A stretch of 64,000 nucleotides of DNA from Paraburkholderia rhizosphaerae (GCF_004366595.1 NZ_SORE01000023.1:1-64000); one strand, 5' to 3'. Counted from the first letter of the stretch, positions 34,693 through 46,933 are shown. Numbers and translations: made by a program. Notes: a model not told the origin generated them from the sequence alone.

Positions 34693-36276
34693 TCACTCCC
34701 ACTCGATTGTCGCCGGCGGCTTCCCCGAAATATCGTAGACCACCCGGTTGATGCCGCGCACTTCGTTGATGATACGGTTCGACACATGACCGAGCAGATC
34801 ATGCGGCAGATGGGCCCAATGCGCAGTCATGAAGTCGAGCGTTTGTACTGCGCGCAACGCAACCACATACTCGTACGTCCGCCCATCCCCCATCACACCG
34901 ACACTCTTCACCGGCAGGAACACCGCGAACGCCTGGCTTGTCAGGTCGTACCACGACTTGCCGGTCTCCTTATCGATAAACGTGCGCAACGTCTCGATAA
35001 AGATGGCATCGGCGCGGCGCAGCAAGTCGGCGAAATCGCGCCGCACCTCGCCGAGAATCCGCACGCCCAGCCCCGGCCCCGGGAACGGATGGCGATAGAC
35101 CATCGCCGGCGGCAGGCCGAGTTTCACGCCCAGTTCGCGTACTTCGTCCTTGAACAATTCGCGCAGCGGCTCGAGCAGCTTCAGATTCAACGTCTCCGGC
35201 AAGCCACCGACGTTATGGTGGCTCTTGATCGTGTGCGCGGCCTTCTTGCCCTTGCCCGCCGATTCGATCACGTCCGGATAGATCGTGCCCTGCGCGAGCC
35301 ACTTCGCGTCAGTCAGCTTCGCCGCTTCAGTCTGGAACACCTCGACGAATTCCGCGCCGATAATCTTGCGCTTCGCCTCCGGATCGGTCACACCGGCAAG
35401 CTTCGACAGAAACGCTTCGCTTGCGTCGACGTGGATCACTTTCACGCCGAGATGGTCGGCAAATGTCGCCATCACCTGCTCGGCTTCGTTCAGGCGCAGC
35501 AACCCGTGATCGACAAACACGCAGGTGAGTTGATCGCCGATCGCCCGATGCAGCAGCGCCGCCGCCACCGACGAATCCACACCGCCAGACAGGCCGAGAA
35601 TCACGTGCTCGTCGCCGACCTGCGCGCGAATGTTTTCGACGGCCTCGTCGATATAGTTGCCCATTTCCCAATCGGGCTTCGCACCGCAGATCTGCAGCAC
35701 GAAGCGCTCGAGCATCGCGCGCCCCTGTACCGTATGCGTGACCTCCGGGTGCCATTGCAGGCCGTAGAAATGACGCGTTTCATCGGCCATCGCCGCGATC
35801 GGGCACGATTCGGTCGACGCCATCAGCCGGAAGCCGGGCGGCATGTCGAGCACCTTGTCGCCGTGGCTCATCCACACTTTCAGCATGCCGTGACCTTCCG
35901 GCGTACGGAAGTCTTCGATGCCGTCGAGGAAGCTCGTATGATTGCGCGCCCGTACTTCCGCGTAACCGAATTCGCGCAGGTGACCGGTGTCGACCTTGCC
36001 ACCCAGTTGCTCCGCCATCGTCTGCATGCCGTAGCAAATTCCGAGCACGGGGACACCGAGTTCGAATACCGCCTGCGGTGCGCGCGGCGTATCGGTGTCA
36101 ACCACCGAATTCGGCCCGCCGGACAGGATGACGCCGGTCGGCTTGAACTCGCGAATAAATGCATCGCTCACATCGTGCGGATGAATTTCCGACAGCACGT
36201 GCGCTTCACGGATGCGACGGGCGATCAGTTGGGTGACTTGCGAACCGAAGTCGAGGATCAGGATCTTGTCATGCAT
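34693..36276 (-). CDS. guaA: GMP synthase, glutamine-hydrolysing
   Basis: This enzyme converts XMP to GMP using glutamine and ATP. In 527 residues it carries a class I glutamine amidotransferase domain with nucleophile Cys in LGICYGMQ and His in QWHPEVTH. An ATP-pyrophosphatase domain with [10 protein letters not shown] follows, then the dimerisation domain ending in PPATIEWE. The length is normal. It is 215 bases downstream of the membrane-protein gene that separates it from guaB. Confidence 0.98.
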   Translation of the reverse strand: MHDKILILDFGSQVTQLIARRIREAHVLSEIHPHDVSDAFIREFKPTGVILSGGPNSVVDTDTPRAPQAVFELGVPVLGICYGMQTMAEQLGGKVDTGHLREFGYAEVRARNHTSFLDGIEDFRTPEGHGMLKVWMSHGDKVLDMPPGFRLMASTESCPIAAMADETRHFYGLQWHPEVTHTVQGRAMLERFVLQICGAKPDWEMGNYIDEAVENIRAQVGDEHVILGLSGGVDSSVAAALLHRAIGDQLTCVFVDHGLLRLNEAEQVMATFADHLGVKVIHVDASEAFLSKLAGVTDPEAKRKIIGAEFVEVFQTEAAKLTDAKWLAQGTIYPDVIESAGKGKKAAHTIKSHHNVGGLPETLNLKLLEPLRELFKDEVRELGVKLGLPPAMVYRHPFPGPGLGVRILGEVRRDFADLLRRADAIFIETLRTFIDKETGKSWYDLTSQAFAVFLPVKSVGVMGDGRTYEYVVALRAVQTLDFMTAHWAHLPHDLLGHVSNRIINEVRGINRVVYDISGKPPATIEWE

Positions 36277-36491
36277 GGCAGCGAGCAGATTCGAATGGAA
36301 ACAGATACGGAAAACCGCGCAATACGCGCGGCGTCAATTTAACGGCTTTGTGGTTCGAGCGGTTCAGGTGACCCGAGTGGGCTCGATGCGCACGGAAGAA
36401 ACAAGCGGCGTCTCGCACGGTTCGACGCATCGGCAACACAGAACGCAGGCATACAGCGGGATGGACTGGAAGCGGCGCGAATGCAAGCGCG

Positions 36492-37283
36492 TTACCCATG
36501 GAACGGCGGCCGCGGCGCGCCTGGCGTTCCTGCCGCTTCCCTGCGCGCGTCTTCGCGTGCATCCCGCGCCGCATCCGCGCTCGCCTCTACATGTGGCTGG
36601 GCAACCGGTGGCACCGCAGCGCTGTCGCGCTCCGGCGGACGTCCGCTAACCGGATCGACCGCGCGGCCGGTCGCGGGATCAATAACCGGCGTTTGGCGGG
36701 CCGCAAGCGTCGGCTCGACAACGGGCTGCGCCGTCGCATAACCGGCCGATGCCGGAGCGGTACGCAGCGCTTCCTGCGCCTTCGCTTCGCGTTTGGCCTC
36801 CTGCTTCGCGTCTTTGTCGGCCTGCCGTGCAGCGGCCTTGTCGGTGCGGGCGGAGGCAGGTGCGCCGCCAGCCGCTCGTGCACGTTCGCGACGCCTGACC
36901 GCACTCGCGAGACGCACGCCGCCAAGCCCGACGATCAGCAACACAAGCGCCACTACCACTGCGACCAGTTGCTCGAAGCCGGTCAGCGACGGCGTATGCA
37001 AGCCGACCACCCAGACCAGCATCAGCACCGCGACAAGCCAGTTCACGTGTCCAACCACCTTCGCGACGGTCGCGGTCAATGCGCCGTCGAGCGACGCATG
37101 CAACGCGAGCCACGCAAGCCCGATCAGCGCGATACCGAAGCCCTGCCCGACCAGTGCCGGATCGGTCTGCACGAGGTGCAGCGCGTCGTACAACGATCGC
37201 CACGGCGTCAGCAGAAACAGCAGCCCGAACGCCAGCAGCAGCAACCCATCGATGATCAGTACGGCGCGCAGCAGCGGCTTCAT
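36492..37283 (-). CDS. membrane protein of unknown function between guaB and guaA
   Basis: This 263-residue protein has four hydrophobic segments in the first 130 residues. A long charged and Ala/Pro-rich tail follows (Lys/Glu/Ala-rich at about 145-175, then PVIDPATGRAVDPVSGRPPE). It starts 6 bases after the guaB stop, so it is co-transcribed with guaB. I do not recognise a family. The tail looks disordered and cytoplasmic or periplasmic; the topology is not decided. Confidence 0.7.
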   Translation of the reverse strand: MKPLLRAVLIIDGLLLLAFGLLFLLTPWRSLYDALHLVQTDPALVGQGFGIALIGLAWLALHASLDGALTATVAKVVGHVNWLVAVLMLVWVVGLHTPSLTGFEQLVAVVVALVLLIVGLGGVRLASAVRRRERARAAGGAPASARTDKAAARQADKDAKQEAKREAKAQEALRTAPASAGYATAQPVVEPTLAARQTPVIDPATGRAVDPVSGRPPERDSAAVPPVAQPHVEASADAARDAREDARREAAGTPGAPRPPFHG

Positions 37284-37289
37284 TGGCGA

Positions 37290-38750
37290 TCAGTCCACGT
37301 GATAGTTGGGCGCTTCCTTCGTGATCTGCACATCATGCACATGCGACTCGCGCATGCCGGCCGCGGTGATCTGGACGAATTCCGCCTTCTCGTGCAGTTC
37401 GTCGATGGTCCGGCAGCCGCAGTAGCCCATGCTCGCGCGCACACCGCCGATCAGCTGGAACAGGATCGCGCTGACCGCGCCCTTGTACGCGACACGGCCT
37501 TCGATGCCTTCCGGCACGAGCTTGTCGATGTTCGCGGAGTTGTCCTGGAAGTAGCGATCCGCCGCGCCGTCCTTCATCGCGCCGACCGAACCCATGCCAC
37601 GGTACGACTTGTACTGGCGGCCCTGGTACAGGAACACGTCGCCCGGCGACTCTTCGGTGCCGGCGAACATGCTGCCCATCATCACCGCATTGGCACCGGC
37701 CGCGAGCGCCTTGCTGACGTCGCCGGAGAAGCGCACGCCGCCGTCCGCGATGACCGGCACGCCGGAGCCCTTCAGCGCATCCGACACGTTCGCGATCGCG
37801 CTGATTTGCGGCACGCCGACACCGGCGACGATACGCGTCGTGCAGATCGAGCCCGGCCCGATGCCGACCTTCACGCCGTCCGCGCCATATTCGACGAGCG
37901 CCTTGGCGGCGCTCGCGGTCGCGATATTGCCGCCGATCACTTCGACGTGCGGGAAGTTCTTCTTGACCCACTGCACGCGCTCGAGCACGCCCTTGCTATG
38001 GCCATGCGCGGTGTCGACGACGATCACGTCGACGCCCGCCTGCACCAGCAGCGACACGCGCTCTTCGTTGTCCGGGCCCACCCCGACCGCCGCGCCGACG
38101 CGCAGCTTGCCGTGTTCGTCCTTGCACGCGTCCGGGTGCTCGGTCTGCTTCGTGATGTCCTTGACGGTCATCAGGCCACGCAATTCGAACGCATCGTTGA
38201 CCACCAGCACGCGCTCGAGCCGATGGCTATGCATCAGCGCCTTCGCTTCGGCGAGCGGCGTGCCTTCCTTAACCGTCACGAGCCGCTCGCGCGGCGTCAT
38301 GATCGTGCGCACGGGTTCGTCGAGGCGGGTTTCGAAACGCAGGTCGCGGTTCGTGACGATGCCGATCAGCTGCGCGCCTTCGACGACCGGAAAACCAGAA
38401 ATGCCATGCTGTTGCGACAGCGCGATCACGTCGCGCACCTTCATTTGCGGCGGCACCGTGATCGGGTCGCGCACGACGCCCGATTCAAAGCGCTTCACCT
38501 TCGCGACTTCGCGCGCCTGTTCGGCCGCGGTCAGATTCTTATGGACGATGCCGACGCCGCCTTGTTGCGCCATCACGATCGCGAGACGCGCTTCGGTGAC
38601 CGTATCCATAGCGGCGGACACGAGAGGCATATTCAGGGAGATATTGCGGGTCAGCCGGGTTTTCAGGCTGGTGTCGCGCGGCAGAACGTCGGAGAAGGCC
38701 GGGACGAGGAGCACGTCATCGAACGTGAGTGCTTTCTGGATCAGACGCAT
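37290..38750 (-). CDS. guaB: IMP dehydrogenase
   Basis: This enzyme oxidises IMP to XMP, the committed step to GMP. The 486-residue protein shows two CBS domains inserted after about residue 90 and the catalytic loop GPGSICTTR with its Cys. The flap [11 protein letters not shown] and the YRGMGSVG signature are also present. It has a good promoter 27 bases upstream. The operon order guaB, membrane protein, guaA is on the minus strand. Confidence 0.98.
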   Translation of the reverse strand: MRLIQKALTFDDVLLVPAFSDVLPRDTSLKTRLTRNISLNMPLVSAAMDTVTEARLAIVMAQQGGVGIVHKNLTAAEQAREVAKVKRFESGVVRDPITVPPQMKVRDVIALSQQHGISGFPVVEGAQLIGIVTNRDLRFETRLDEPVRTIMTPRERLVTVKEGTPLAEAKALMHSHRLERVLVVNDAFELRGLMTVKDITKQTEHPDACKDEHGKLRVGAAVGVGPDNEERVSLLVQAGVDVIVVDTAHGHSKGVLERVQWVKKNFPHVEVIGGNIATASAAKALVEYGADGVKVGIGPGSICTTRIVAGVGVPQISAIANVSDALKGSGVPVIADGGVRFSGDVSKALAAGANAVMMGSMFAGTEESPGDVFLYQGRQYKSYRGMGSVGAMKDGAADRYFQDNSANIDKLVPEGIEGRVAYKGAVSAILFQLIGGVRASMGYCGCRTIDELHEKAEFVQITAAGMRESHVHDVQITKEAPNYHVD

Positions 38751-39063
38751 GGCAAATCCTATAGGCGCAAAACCGAATTATACGCGATACCTCCCCGCTT
38801 TTCATCGCTCGAACAGTAAGTTAGCGAATTTCGTCCGGTTTTTTCGACGGCTGTGGGCGACCGAATTCGCTTTTCGTTTCAGCTCGGGTTCGATCGATTT
38901 TCGTTTGTGCAAAGCGCCGGGTTGCTTGCGATTTGGGCACGAAGACGACGGTTGCCGATGCGCCGGCCCAGACGCACATGCAGAATGAAACAAGACTCGA
39001 CGGCGCGCACCGCGCTATGCTGCGTGCACTTTCCTTTCAAGTTTTTCGGATCAGGGCAGAAAC
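38751..39063. other. divergent region between guaB and the DMT transporter gene
   Basis: Apart from the guaB promoter at its left end, these 313 bases show no gene and no strong repeat. No PurR-like palindrome was recognised. The plus-strand transporter promoter was not located. Confidence 0.4.
38777..38805 (-). promoter_or_regulatory. guaB promoter
   Basis: On the minus strand a perfect TATAAT (revcomp of 38777-38782) follows ATGAAA (revcomp of 38800-38805) with 17 bases between. The start would be near 38770, leaving a 20-base leader. Confidence 0.6.
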
Positions 39064-40050
39064 ATGCGGCGCGGCGTGATGTACGGGATGATGGCGGGAG
39101 CGTTATGGGGCACGGTTTTCCTCGTGCCGCGGCTGCTGTCGGATTTTTCGCCGCTGCTGCTGAGCTCGGGCCGCTACATGATGTACGGCATCGTTTCGGT
39201 GATCGTCGCGCTGCCCGGCGCGCGCTCGCTGCTGTCGCGCGTCACCGGTGCGGACGTCGCCGCGCTCGTCAAACTCGCGTTGGCCGGCAACCTGTTGTAT
39301 TACCTGCTCTTGAGCGGCGCGGTGCATATGGTGGGCATTGCGCCCGCGTCACTGATTGTCGGCGTGCTGCCGGTCACCGTGACGCTGCTCGGCCGCTCCG
39401 ATCAAGGCGCGGTGCCGCTCACGCGGCTGGTCTGGCCGCTGGCGATGGTGCTGGCCGGCATCGCGTGCATCAACATCAATGTCTTTACCGCAGGCGACAG
39501 CGCTGGCGCAACAGCGGGCGGCAACATCGTGACCAGGCTCGCGGGGCTCGCGTGCGCGGTCGGCGCGCTGCTGTCGTGGACGTGGTTCGCGGTCGAAAAC
39601 GCGCGCTATCTGCAGCGCAATGATCACTTCAGCGGCAGCGAATGGTCGGTGCTGTGGGGCATCGTGACGGGCCTGCTCGGCGCCGCGCTATGGGTTGTCG
39701 TCGCCGCGCTGCCGAGCGGATTCGTCACCGCACCGGCCGCCGACACCCGCTGGCATACGTTCTGGTTGCTGAACCTTGGGGTCGCGATCGGTGCGTCGTG
39801 GCTTGGCAACGGGCTGTGGAACGCGGCGTCAAAGCGCCTGCCGCTCACGCTTTCGGGCCAGTTGATCGTGTTCGAAACACTGTTTGCGCTGCTCTACGCG
39901 TTCGTTTATGACCACCGGCTGCCGCGCCCGCTGGAGGCCGCTGCGATTCTTCTGCTGCTGGCCGGAGTCAGCTGGTCGGTGCGGCAACATGCGGATGACG
40001 GCGCAAAACGCACGACGCTGGAAGAGAAGGCGCAGGCGGCCGTGCACTGA
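39064..40050 (+). CDS. DMT-superfamily (EamA) transporter
   Basis: This is an inner-membrane carrier of 328 residues with about ten hydrophobic segments in two repeated halves. It opens with GMMAGALWGTVFLVPRLL, and the second half repeats the fold (LLNLGVAIGASWLGNGLWNAAS). Members export or import metabolites such as amino acids; the substrate here is unknown. A charged 30-residue tail ends the protein. Only a weak GGGCAG precedes the start. It stands alone and converges on rnfH. Confidence 0.82.
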   Translation: MRRGVMYGMMAGALWGTVFLVPRLLSDFSPLLLSSGRYMMYGIVSVIVALPGARSLLSRVTGADVAALVKLALAGNLLYYLLLSGAVHMVGIAPASLIVGVLPVTVTLLGRSDQGAVPLTRLVWPLAMVLAGIACININVFTAGDSAGATAGGNIVTRLAGLACAVGALLSWTWFAVENARYLQRNDHFSGSEWSVLWGIVTGLLGAALWVVVAALPSGFVTAPAADTRWHTFWLLNLGVAIGASWLGNGLWNAASKRLPLTLSGQLIVFETLFALLYAFVYDHRLPRPLEAAAILLLLAGVSWSVRQHADDGAKRTTLEEKAQAAVH

Positions 40051-40116
40051 GCCGCTAGCGCTGGCAGGGAACCACATTCGCAAGCCACGTTCGCCGGTGC
40101 CCCGCTCAAGCCGCCG

Positions 40117-40449
40117 CTAGCGCGAATCCTTCGGCAACCACTTGCGCCCTTCGACGGACCCATCCCGGCGCGTCTTCTCGACGCGCCTTTGCCGCGCGAG
40201 CTTCGGATCGACGATCAACGGCCGGTAGATTTCGACGCGGTCGTGGTCGGCAAGCACCGCATCGAGCGGCTTCAGCTTGCCGAATACGCCGACCTTCTGC
40301 TTCGTCAGATCGATCTCCGGATAGCGCTGCAAAATCCCGCTTGCATCGATCGCTTCCCTGAGCGTCGCCCCCTGCGGCAACTCGAGCGAAATCAGCGTCT
40401 GCCGGTCCCGCAGCGCGTAGCAGACATCGACCGAAAGACGTGTGCTCAT
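40117..40449 (-). CDS. rnfH: RnfH family protein
   Basis: This small ubiquitin-like fold protein (UPF0125) of 110 residues is usually found beside ratA. The sequence has the family features: LSVDVCYALRDRQ, LPQGATLREAI, KQKVGVFGK and HDRVEIYRPLIVDPK. Its start overlaps the ratA stop as ATGA. The function is unclear; the name comes from rnf operons, which are absent here. Confidence 0.92.
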   Translation of the reverse strand: MSTRLSVDVCYALRDRQTLISLELPQGATLREAIDASGILQRYPEIDLTKQKVGVFGKLKPLDAVLADHDRVEIYRPLIVDPKLARQRRVEKTRRDGSVEGRKWLPKDSR

Positions 40450-40883
40450 CCCTTGCCGTACCGCTGGTCCGCGCGCTTCACGAACGATTCGACGAACGTG
40501 TTCGCAATATGGCTGAATACCGGTCCGATCAGCTTCTCGAGGATGATGTTCGAGAATTCGTAGTGCAGCGCGAACTCGATCTTGCACGCGTCCGCGCGCA
40601 GCGGCGTGAAACGCCAGAACCCGGTGAATTTGCGAAACGGTCCGTCGGCGAAGTTCATATCGATGCGCGACGGCCGCTGTTGCGTGTTGTGCGTGGCGAA
40701 GTGCTGCTTGATGCCCTTGAAGTTGATGTCGATACGCGCTTCCATCCCGTTCTCGTCCTGCTGGCGGATCTCGACGCCACCGCACCACGGCAGGAAATTG
40801 GGGTAGTCCGCGACGTCGGTGACGAGGTCGAACATCTGCTCCGCCGAGTGGCGTATCAATACGGTTTTCTGGACATCTGCCAT
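40446..40883 (-). CDS. ratA: RatA-type START-domain protein
   Basis: This 145-residue START/Coq10-like protein matches RatA: HSAEQMFDLVTDVADYPNFLPWC near the N-terminus and a C-terminal helix (LEKLIGPVFSHIANTFVESFVKRA). In E. coli it is reported to bind the 50S subunit; the wider family binds lipids or quinones. It is divergent from smpB and coupled to rnfH, the common arrangement. I would not treat it as a toxin on this evidence. Confidence 0.92.
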   Translation of the reverse strand: MADVQKTVLIRHSAEQMFDLVTDVADYPNFLPWCGGVEIRQQDENGMEARIDINFKGIKQHFATHNTQQRPSRIDMNFADGPFRKFTGFWRFTPLRADACKIEFALHYEFSNIILEKLIGPVFSHIANTFVESFVKRADQRYGKG

Positions 40884-41048
40884 AAATTCAACGGCACGCG
40901 GCGGAAGTAAAAATACGGATCAATAGGGAAACCGCTGGAAACGGCGGAAAAACGACGCAAACGGATCAAAATCGCGTAAAAGCCAGGCGGTTTTCCGGCT
41001 TCGCTTTGCTAAAATTGTGATTTTAAACGAGTTGGGCATTTTCCATTC

Positions 41049-41495
41049 ATGAGCATCATCGATAACAGGAAGGCCTTCTTCGATTACTTCATCGAAGAGC
41101 GCTTCGAAGCCGGACTCGTGCTCGAAGGATGGGAGGTCAAGGCGCTGCGCGCCGGGCGCGGGCAGATCAAGGAAGGCTACGTGGTCATCAAGAACGCGGA
41201 GTTGTTCCTGATCGGCACGCACATCAGCCCGTTGCCGGAAGCGTCGACGCACATCAATCCCGACCCGGTCCGCACGCGCAAACTGCTGTTGCACGCGGCG
41301 GAGATCAGCAAGCTGATCGGCAAGGTCGAGCAGCGCGGCTACACGCTCGTGCCGCTGAATTTCCACTACAAGGACGGCCGCGTCAAATGTGAAATCGGCC
41401 TCGCGAAGGGCAAGAAGCTGCACGACAAACGCGAAACCGAAAAGAAACGCGATTGGGAGCGCGAAAAGGCGCGTCTGATGCGCACGCCGAGCTAG
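41049..41495 (+). CDS. smpB: SsrA-binding protein SmpB
   Basis: This partner of tmRNA in rescue of stalled ribosomes has 148 residues with the family core: [20 protein letters not shown], then [20 protein letters not shown] and the basic tail ([17 protein letters not shown]). The tmRNA gene is not in this window. TAAAAT (41010-41015) may be the -10. It shares a 165-base divergent region with ratA. Confidence 0.97.
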   Translation: MSIIDNRKAFFDYFIEERFEAGLVLEGWEVKALRAGRGQIKEGYVVIKNAELFLIGTHISPLPEASTHINPDPVRTRKLLLHAAEISKLIGKVEQRGYTLVPLNFHYKDGRVKCEIGLAKGKKLHDKRETEKKRDWEREKARLMRTPS

Positions 41496-41517
41496 GGCCG
41501 GCCTGCTTCGCCGGCCC
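41495..41517. terminator. hairpin between convergent smpB and SPFH genes
   Basis: GGGCCGGC (41495-41502) pairs with GCCGGCCC (41510-41517) across a 7-base loop, starting at the last base of the smpB stop. There is no T-run. Confidence 0.45.
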
Positions 41518-41546
41518 AGACACGCGTCCGTTCGGGGCTCATGAGT

Positions 41547-42473
41547 TCAGGCGCTCGCGCCCTTCTGTTGTTTAACAATCGCGAGCGCCGACGCGATCAT
41601 CGAGCTCATATCCGACAGGTTGCCCGGCACGATCAGCGTATTGCCCTGCTTGGCCAGATTCGCAAACGCGTTCACGTACTGCTCGGCCACCTTCAGGTTC
41701 ACCGCTTCCATGCCGCCGGTCGACTGGATCGCGGCGGCGATCTTCTGAATGGCCTGCGCGTTCGCTTCCGCCACTGCGAGAATCGCGGACGCCTGCCCTT
41801 GCGCCTGATTGATCGCCGCTTGCCGCTCGCCTTCGGACTTCTGGATCGCCGCTTCGCGGCCGCCCGATGCGATATTGATCTGCTCCTGCTTGCGTCCTTC
41901 GGACGCCGCGATCAGCGCGCGCTTTTCACGCTCCGCGGTGATCTGCTGCTGCATCGCGTGCAGAATCTCCTTCGGCGGCGTCAGGTCCTTGATTTCATAC
42001 CGCAGCACCTTCACGCCCCAGTTCGATGCGGCTTCGTCGAGCGCCGACACAATACTGTGATTGATAAAGTCGCGTTCCTCGAAGGTCTTGTCGAGTTCGA
42101 GCTTGCCGATGACCGAGCGCAGCGTGGTCTGTGACAACTGCGTAATGGCGAACACGAAGTTGCTCGAGCCGTACGACGCCTTCATCGGGTCGGTCACCTG
42201 GAAGTACAGCACGCCGTCCACCTGCAATTGCGTGTTGTCGCGCGTGATGCAGACCTGACTCGGCACGTCGAGCGGAATTTCCTTCAGCACGTGCTTGTAC
42301 GCGATACGGTCGATAAACGGCACCACAAGGGTCGCGCCAGGCGGCAACGTCGCGTGATAGCGGCCCAGACGCTCGACAATCCATGCGTGCTGCTGCGGCA
42401 CGATCTTGATTGTTTTGCTGATCACCGCGATCACGATGATCAAAAGAACGACTGCGAAGATCGTCGATTCCAT
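41547..42473 (-). CDS. SPFH/stomatin-like membrane protein (QmcA type)
   Basis: This protein of 308 residues has an N-terminal membrane anchor (FAVVLLIIVIAVI), an SPFH domain (VPQQHAWIVERLGRY, then VDGVLYFQVTDP) and a long Ala/Glu/Gln helix that drives oligomerisation. Such proteins form membrane rafts and often pair with NfeD proteins. nfeD lies 97 bases upstream here, so this is the usual NfeD-SPFH pair. The ATG at 42473 is preceded by AAGGGG. Confidence 0.92.
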   Translation of the reverse strand: MESTIFAVVLLIIVIAVISKTIKIVPQQHAWIVERLGRYHATLPPGATLVVPFIDRIAYKHVLKEIPLDVPSQVCITRDNTQLQVDGVLYFQVTDPMKASYGSSNFVFAITQLSQTTLRSVIGKLELDKTFEERDFINHSIVSALDEAASNWGVKVLRYEIKDLTPPKEILHAMQQQITAEREKRALIAASEGRKQEQINIASGGREAAIQKSEGERQAAINQAQGQASAILAVAEANAQAIQKIAAAIQSTGGMEAVNLKVAEQYVNAFANLAKQGNTLIVPGNLSDMSSMIASALAIVKQQKGASA

Positions 42474-42570
42474 CCTGCACCCCTTCGGTCCGATATGAGT
42501 TTGCTTCGTTATCCGTTCGATTCGTTTGCGCTGCTTTGAGTCGCGTTGCGCTGCTTCGCGGCGATCGCGC

Positions 42571-43032
42571 CTACGTCCGGGTTGCGCTCGTGGCGCCTGC
42601 CGCAGGCCGGCTCGCGACGACAACCAGACAACTGCCACGCAACGCAGTGATCTTGTACACGCGCGCATCTTCCGGCTCACCCGGCGCGAGTTCGACATCC
42701 CACGCGGCGCCGCGATACTGCGTGCGCGCGCGGCGTTCGTGCCACTCGAGCACCGTGAGCGTGGCGCCGATATCGAGATTCACATCGGGGTTGCGCGCCG
42801 CGTCGACCCGCTTGCGGCGGCCGAAACGCGAACGCCGCAAGAGCGCGACCGCAACCAGCGCGACCAAGGCCGCGACCGCGAACTGTGCGGCCACCGGCGC
42901 GCCCGCGAGGCGCGCAAGCGCCGCGGCAACAAAGCCGAGCGCGACCATCAGCAGATAAAACGTGCCGATCATCAGCTCGAGCAGGATCAGCACGCCCGCG
43001 CCGATCCACCAGAACGCCCCCGCTATCGCCAC
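42571..43032 (-). CDS. NfeD-family membrane protein
   Basis: This 153-residue protein has two or three membrane segments at the N-terminus (FWWIGAGVLILLELMIG, then LVALVAVALL) and a C-terminal OB-fold NfeD domain (IGATLTVLEW, then YRGAAWDVEL). I chose the GTG at 43032 because GGAGG lies 5 bases upstream. An ATG at 43056 would start inside the 3' side of the hairpin stem and has no ribosome-binding site. It partners the SPFH gene that follows. Confidence 0.88.
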   Translation of the reverse strand: MAIAGAFWWIGAGVLILLELMIGTFYLLMVALGFVAAALARLAGAPVAAQFAVAALVALVAVALLRRSRFGRRKRVDAARNPDVNLDIGATLTVLEWHERRARTQYRGAAWDVELAPGEPEDARVYKITALRGSCLVVVASRPAAGATSATRT

Positions 43033-43049
43033 TTTGGCCTCCGCAAAGC

Positions 43050-43079
43050 AAAACACCCCGGAACTATCCGGGGTGTTTT
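43050..43079 (-). terminator. intrinsic terminator between ppsA and nfeD
   Basis: A perfect 13-bp stem (43050-43062 with 43067-43079, ACTA loop) ends in TTTT on both strands. It lies 148 bases past the ppsA stop and only about 8 bases before the nfeD ribosome-binding site. Confidence 0.85.
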
Positions 43080-43226
43080 ATAGCACGAACTCAATGCGAA
43101 TCTGGAACGATTTAGCGTCGAGCCAGACATTCGAAGCGGCGCATCTGGCGCCGAGCATTCAATGCGCATTCAGCGAGCGTTCAGACAGCGCTGTCCTGCA
43201 CGCGCCGCCCGAACGCTACATCGCAT

Positions 43227-45629
<2,403 letters not shown>

Positions 45630-46093
45630 ACAAGCCCCTAAGAGTGGAAGAAATGCACGATTGCGCAAGTGGGCTTGCACGCGCGGCGCTCATAGGAAGC
45701 GTTCGCGCGTCTTGCGCAACCTGTTGGAGAAGCAATCGCTAACGGGAAACCGACGTTTGGCCGGCCTTGGCCTTCGGTTTGCTTGCAATTGCTTATCCAA
45801 CAGGTTGCCGCTATTCTACCGTGCCGATTCCCCGAAATGTGCCGGTGGGCCAACAATGGTGCGAAGTCCCGTGCCAAAACCGGGTGAAATCGCGCAGAAG
45901 ACCAGCCGGCGGGCGTTTGCGCTGCATGCGCACGGCGTATAGCGCAACTGCAGGCGCGCAGAGTCTGCGTAACAGGTCACGCCGGGATTACCTCGGGGTC
46001 ACTTCAACGTCGATTCAGAGTCACTCCGCTGCGCAATTTGTACGCCGCACTTAATTCGAGTGGTTTGCGCCGCTCACGTTCCTTCCCAGACTG
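45630..46093. other. divergent region between ppsA and ppsR
   Basis: No gene is seen in these 464 bases. The ppsA side holds a long structured leader, listed next, and TTGCGCAA twice (45661-45668 and 45712-45719). TAGAAT on the minus strand (revcomp of 45813-45818) is a possible ppsA -10, with a weak -35. The ppsR side shows no clear promoter. Confidence 0.5.
45716..45808 (-). promoter_or_regulatory. structured 5' leader of ppsA, 24-base inverted repeat
   Basis: Arms at 45716-45739 and 45785-45808 match at 22 of 24 positions. Inside the 45-base loop AAACCGA and TCGGTTT form a second stem. In minus-strand RNA starting near 45806 the whole block folds into one long hairpin. The 3' arm ends in GGTTGC, which overlaps TTGCGCAAG (45719 to 45711). 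That can pair instead with CTTGCGCAA nearer the gene (45669 to 45661), giving two exclusive folds. This is suggestive of an RNA switch or attenuator, but a pair of protein sites is also possible. Confidence 0.6.
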
Positions 46094-46909
46094 ATGCCGC
46101 CCACCGTATTCATCGTTTCCGACGGTACCGGGATCACTGCCGAAACTTTCGCGCATTCGATCCTCTCCCAGTTCGATCAGAAATTCCGGCTCGTGCGCGT
46201 GCCGTTCGTCGACTCGACCGAAAAAGCGTATGCGACGCTCGAGAAGATCAACGAAGCGGGCCGCCAGGAAGGCCGCCGGCCGATCGTGTTTACGACGCTC
46301 GTGAACAGCGCGTCGAATCAGATCGTCAAGGATTCGAATGCGCTCGTGCTGGATATGTTCCAGACCTTCGTCGAGCCGCTCGAGCAGGAATTGGAGTTGC
46401 AGTCGAGTCACGCAATGGGCCGCGGGCACCAGAACGCCGACACCGAGGAATACAAGAACCGCATCGAGGCGATCAACTTCTCGCTCGCGCACGACGACGG
46501 CCAGTCGAACCGCAACCTCGCCGAAGCGGATGTGATTCTGGTCGGCGTGTCGCGCAGCGGCAAGACGCCGACGAGTCTTTACCTCGCGATGCAGTATGGC
46601 GTGAAGGCGGCAAACTATCCGCTGATTCCCGAAGACTTCGAACGAGGCAAGCTGCCGACGCCGCTGCTCGCGCATCGCGACAAGATGTTCGGCCTGTCGA
46701 TCGATCCGCAGCGTCTGGCCGAGATCCGCAACGAGCGGCGCCCGGGTAGCAAATATGCAGCAATCGAGAGTTGCCGCTATGAAATCAACGAGGCGGAAGC
46801 GATGATGCGGCGCGAAGGGATCAAATGGCTGTCGTCGACGCACAAGTCGATCGAGGAAATCGCCACCACCATCCTGCAGGAAATCAGGCTCGATCGGCCT
46901 TCCTATTGA
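46094..46909 (+). CDS. ppsR: PEP synthase regulatory kinase/pyrophosphorylase (DUF299)
   Basis: This bifunctional enzyme uses ADP to phosphorylate and inactivate PEP synthase and uses phosphate to reactivate it. The 271-residue protein shows VFIVSDGTGITAET at the N-terminus, the P-loop GVSRSGKT at 151-158, and KMFGLSIDPQRL. It is divergent from ppsA, the standard pairing for this family. Confidence 0.95.
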   Translation: MPPTVFIVSDGTGITAETFAHSILSQFDQKFRLVRVPFVDSTEKAYATLEKINEAGRQEGRRPIVFTTLVNSASNQIVKDSNALVLDMFQTFVEPLEQELELQSSHAMGRGHQNADTEEYKNRIEAINFSLAHDDGQSNRNLAEADVILVGVSRSGKTPTSLYLAMQYGVKAANYPLIPEDFERGKLPTPLLAHRDKMFGLSIDPQRLAEIRNERRPGSKYAAIESCRYEINEAEAMMRREGIKWLSSTHKSIEEIATTILQEIRLDRPSY

Positions 46910-46933
46910 TACGCGGCAGCGTGCACGCGCTGG

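Noticed and set aside
34786-38819. Very long open frames opposite guaA and guaB
   Set aside because: They are mirror frames of strongly coding GC-rich genes, rich in Arg/His, with no family motif or start signal.
40117-40883. ratA-rnfH as a toxin-antitoxin pair
   Set aside because: The START-domain RatA family is widely conserved and usually treated as housekeeping; nothing in this locus shows toxin control.
40884-41048. A tmRNA gene next to smpB
   Set aside because: The gap is too short and no tag-peptide or tRNA-like ends are seen.
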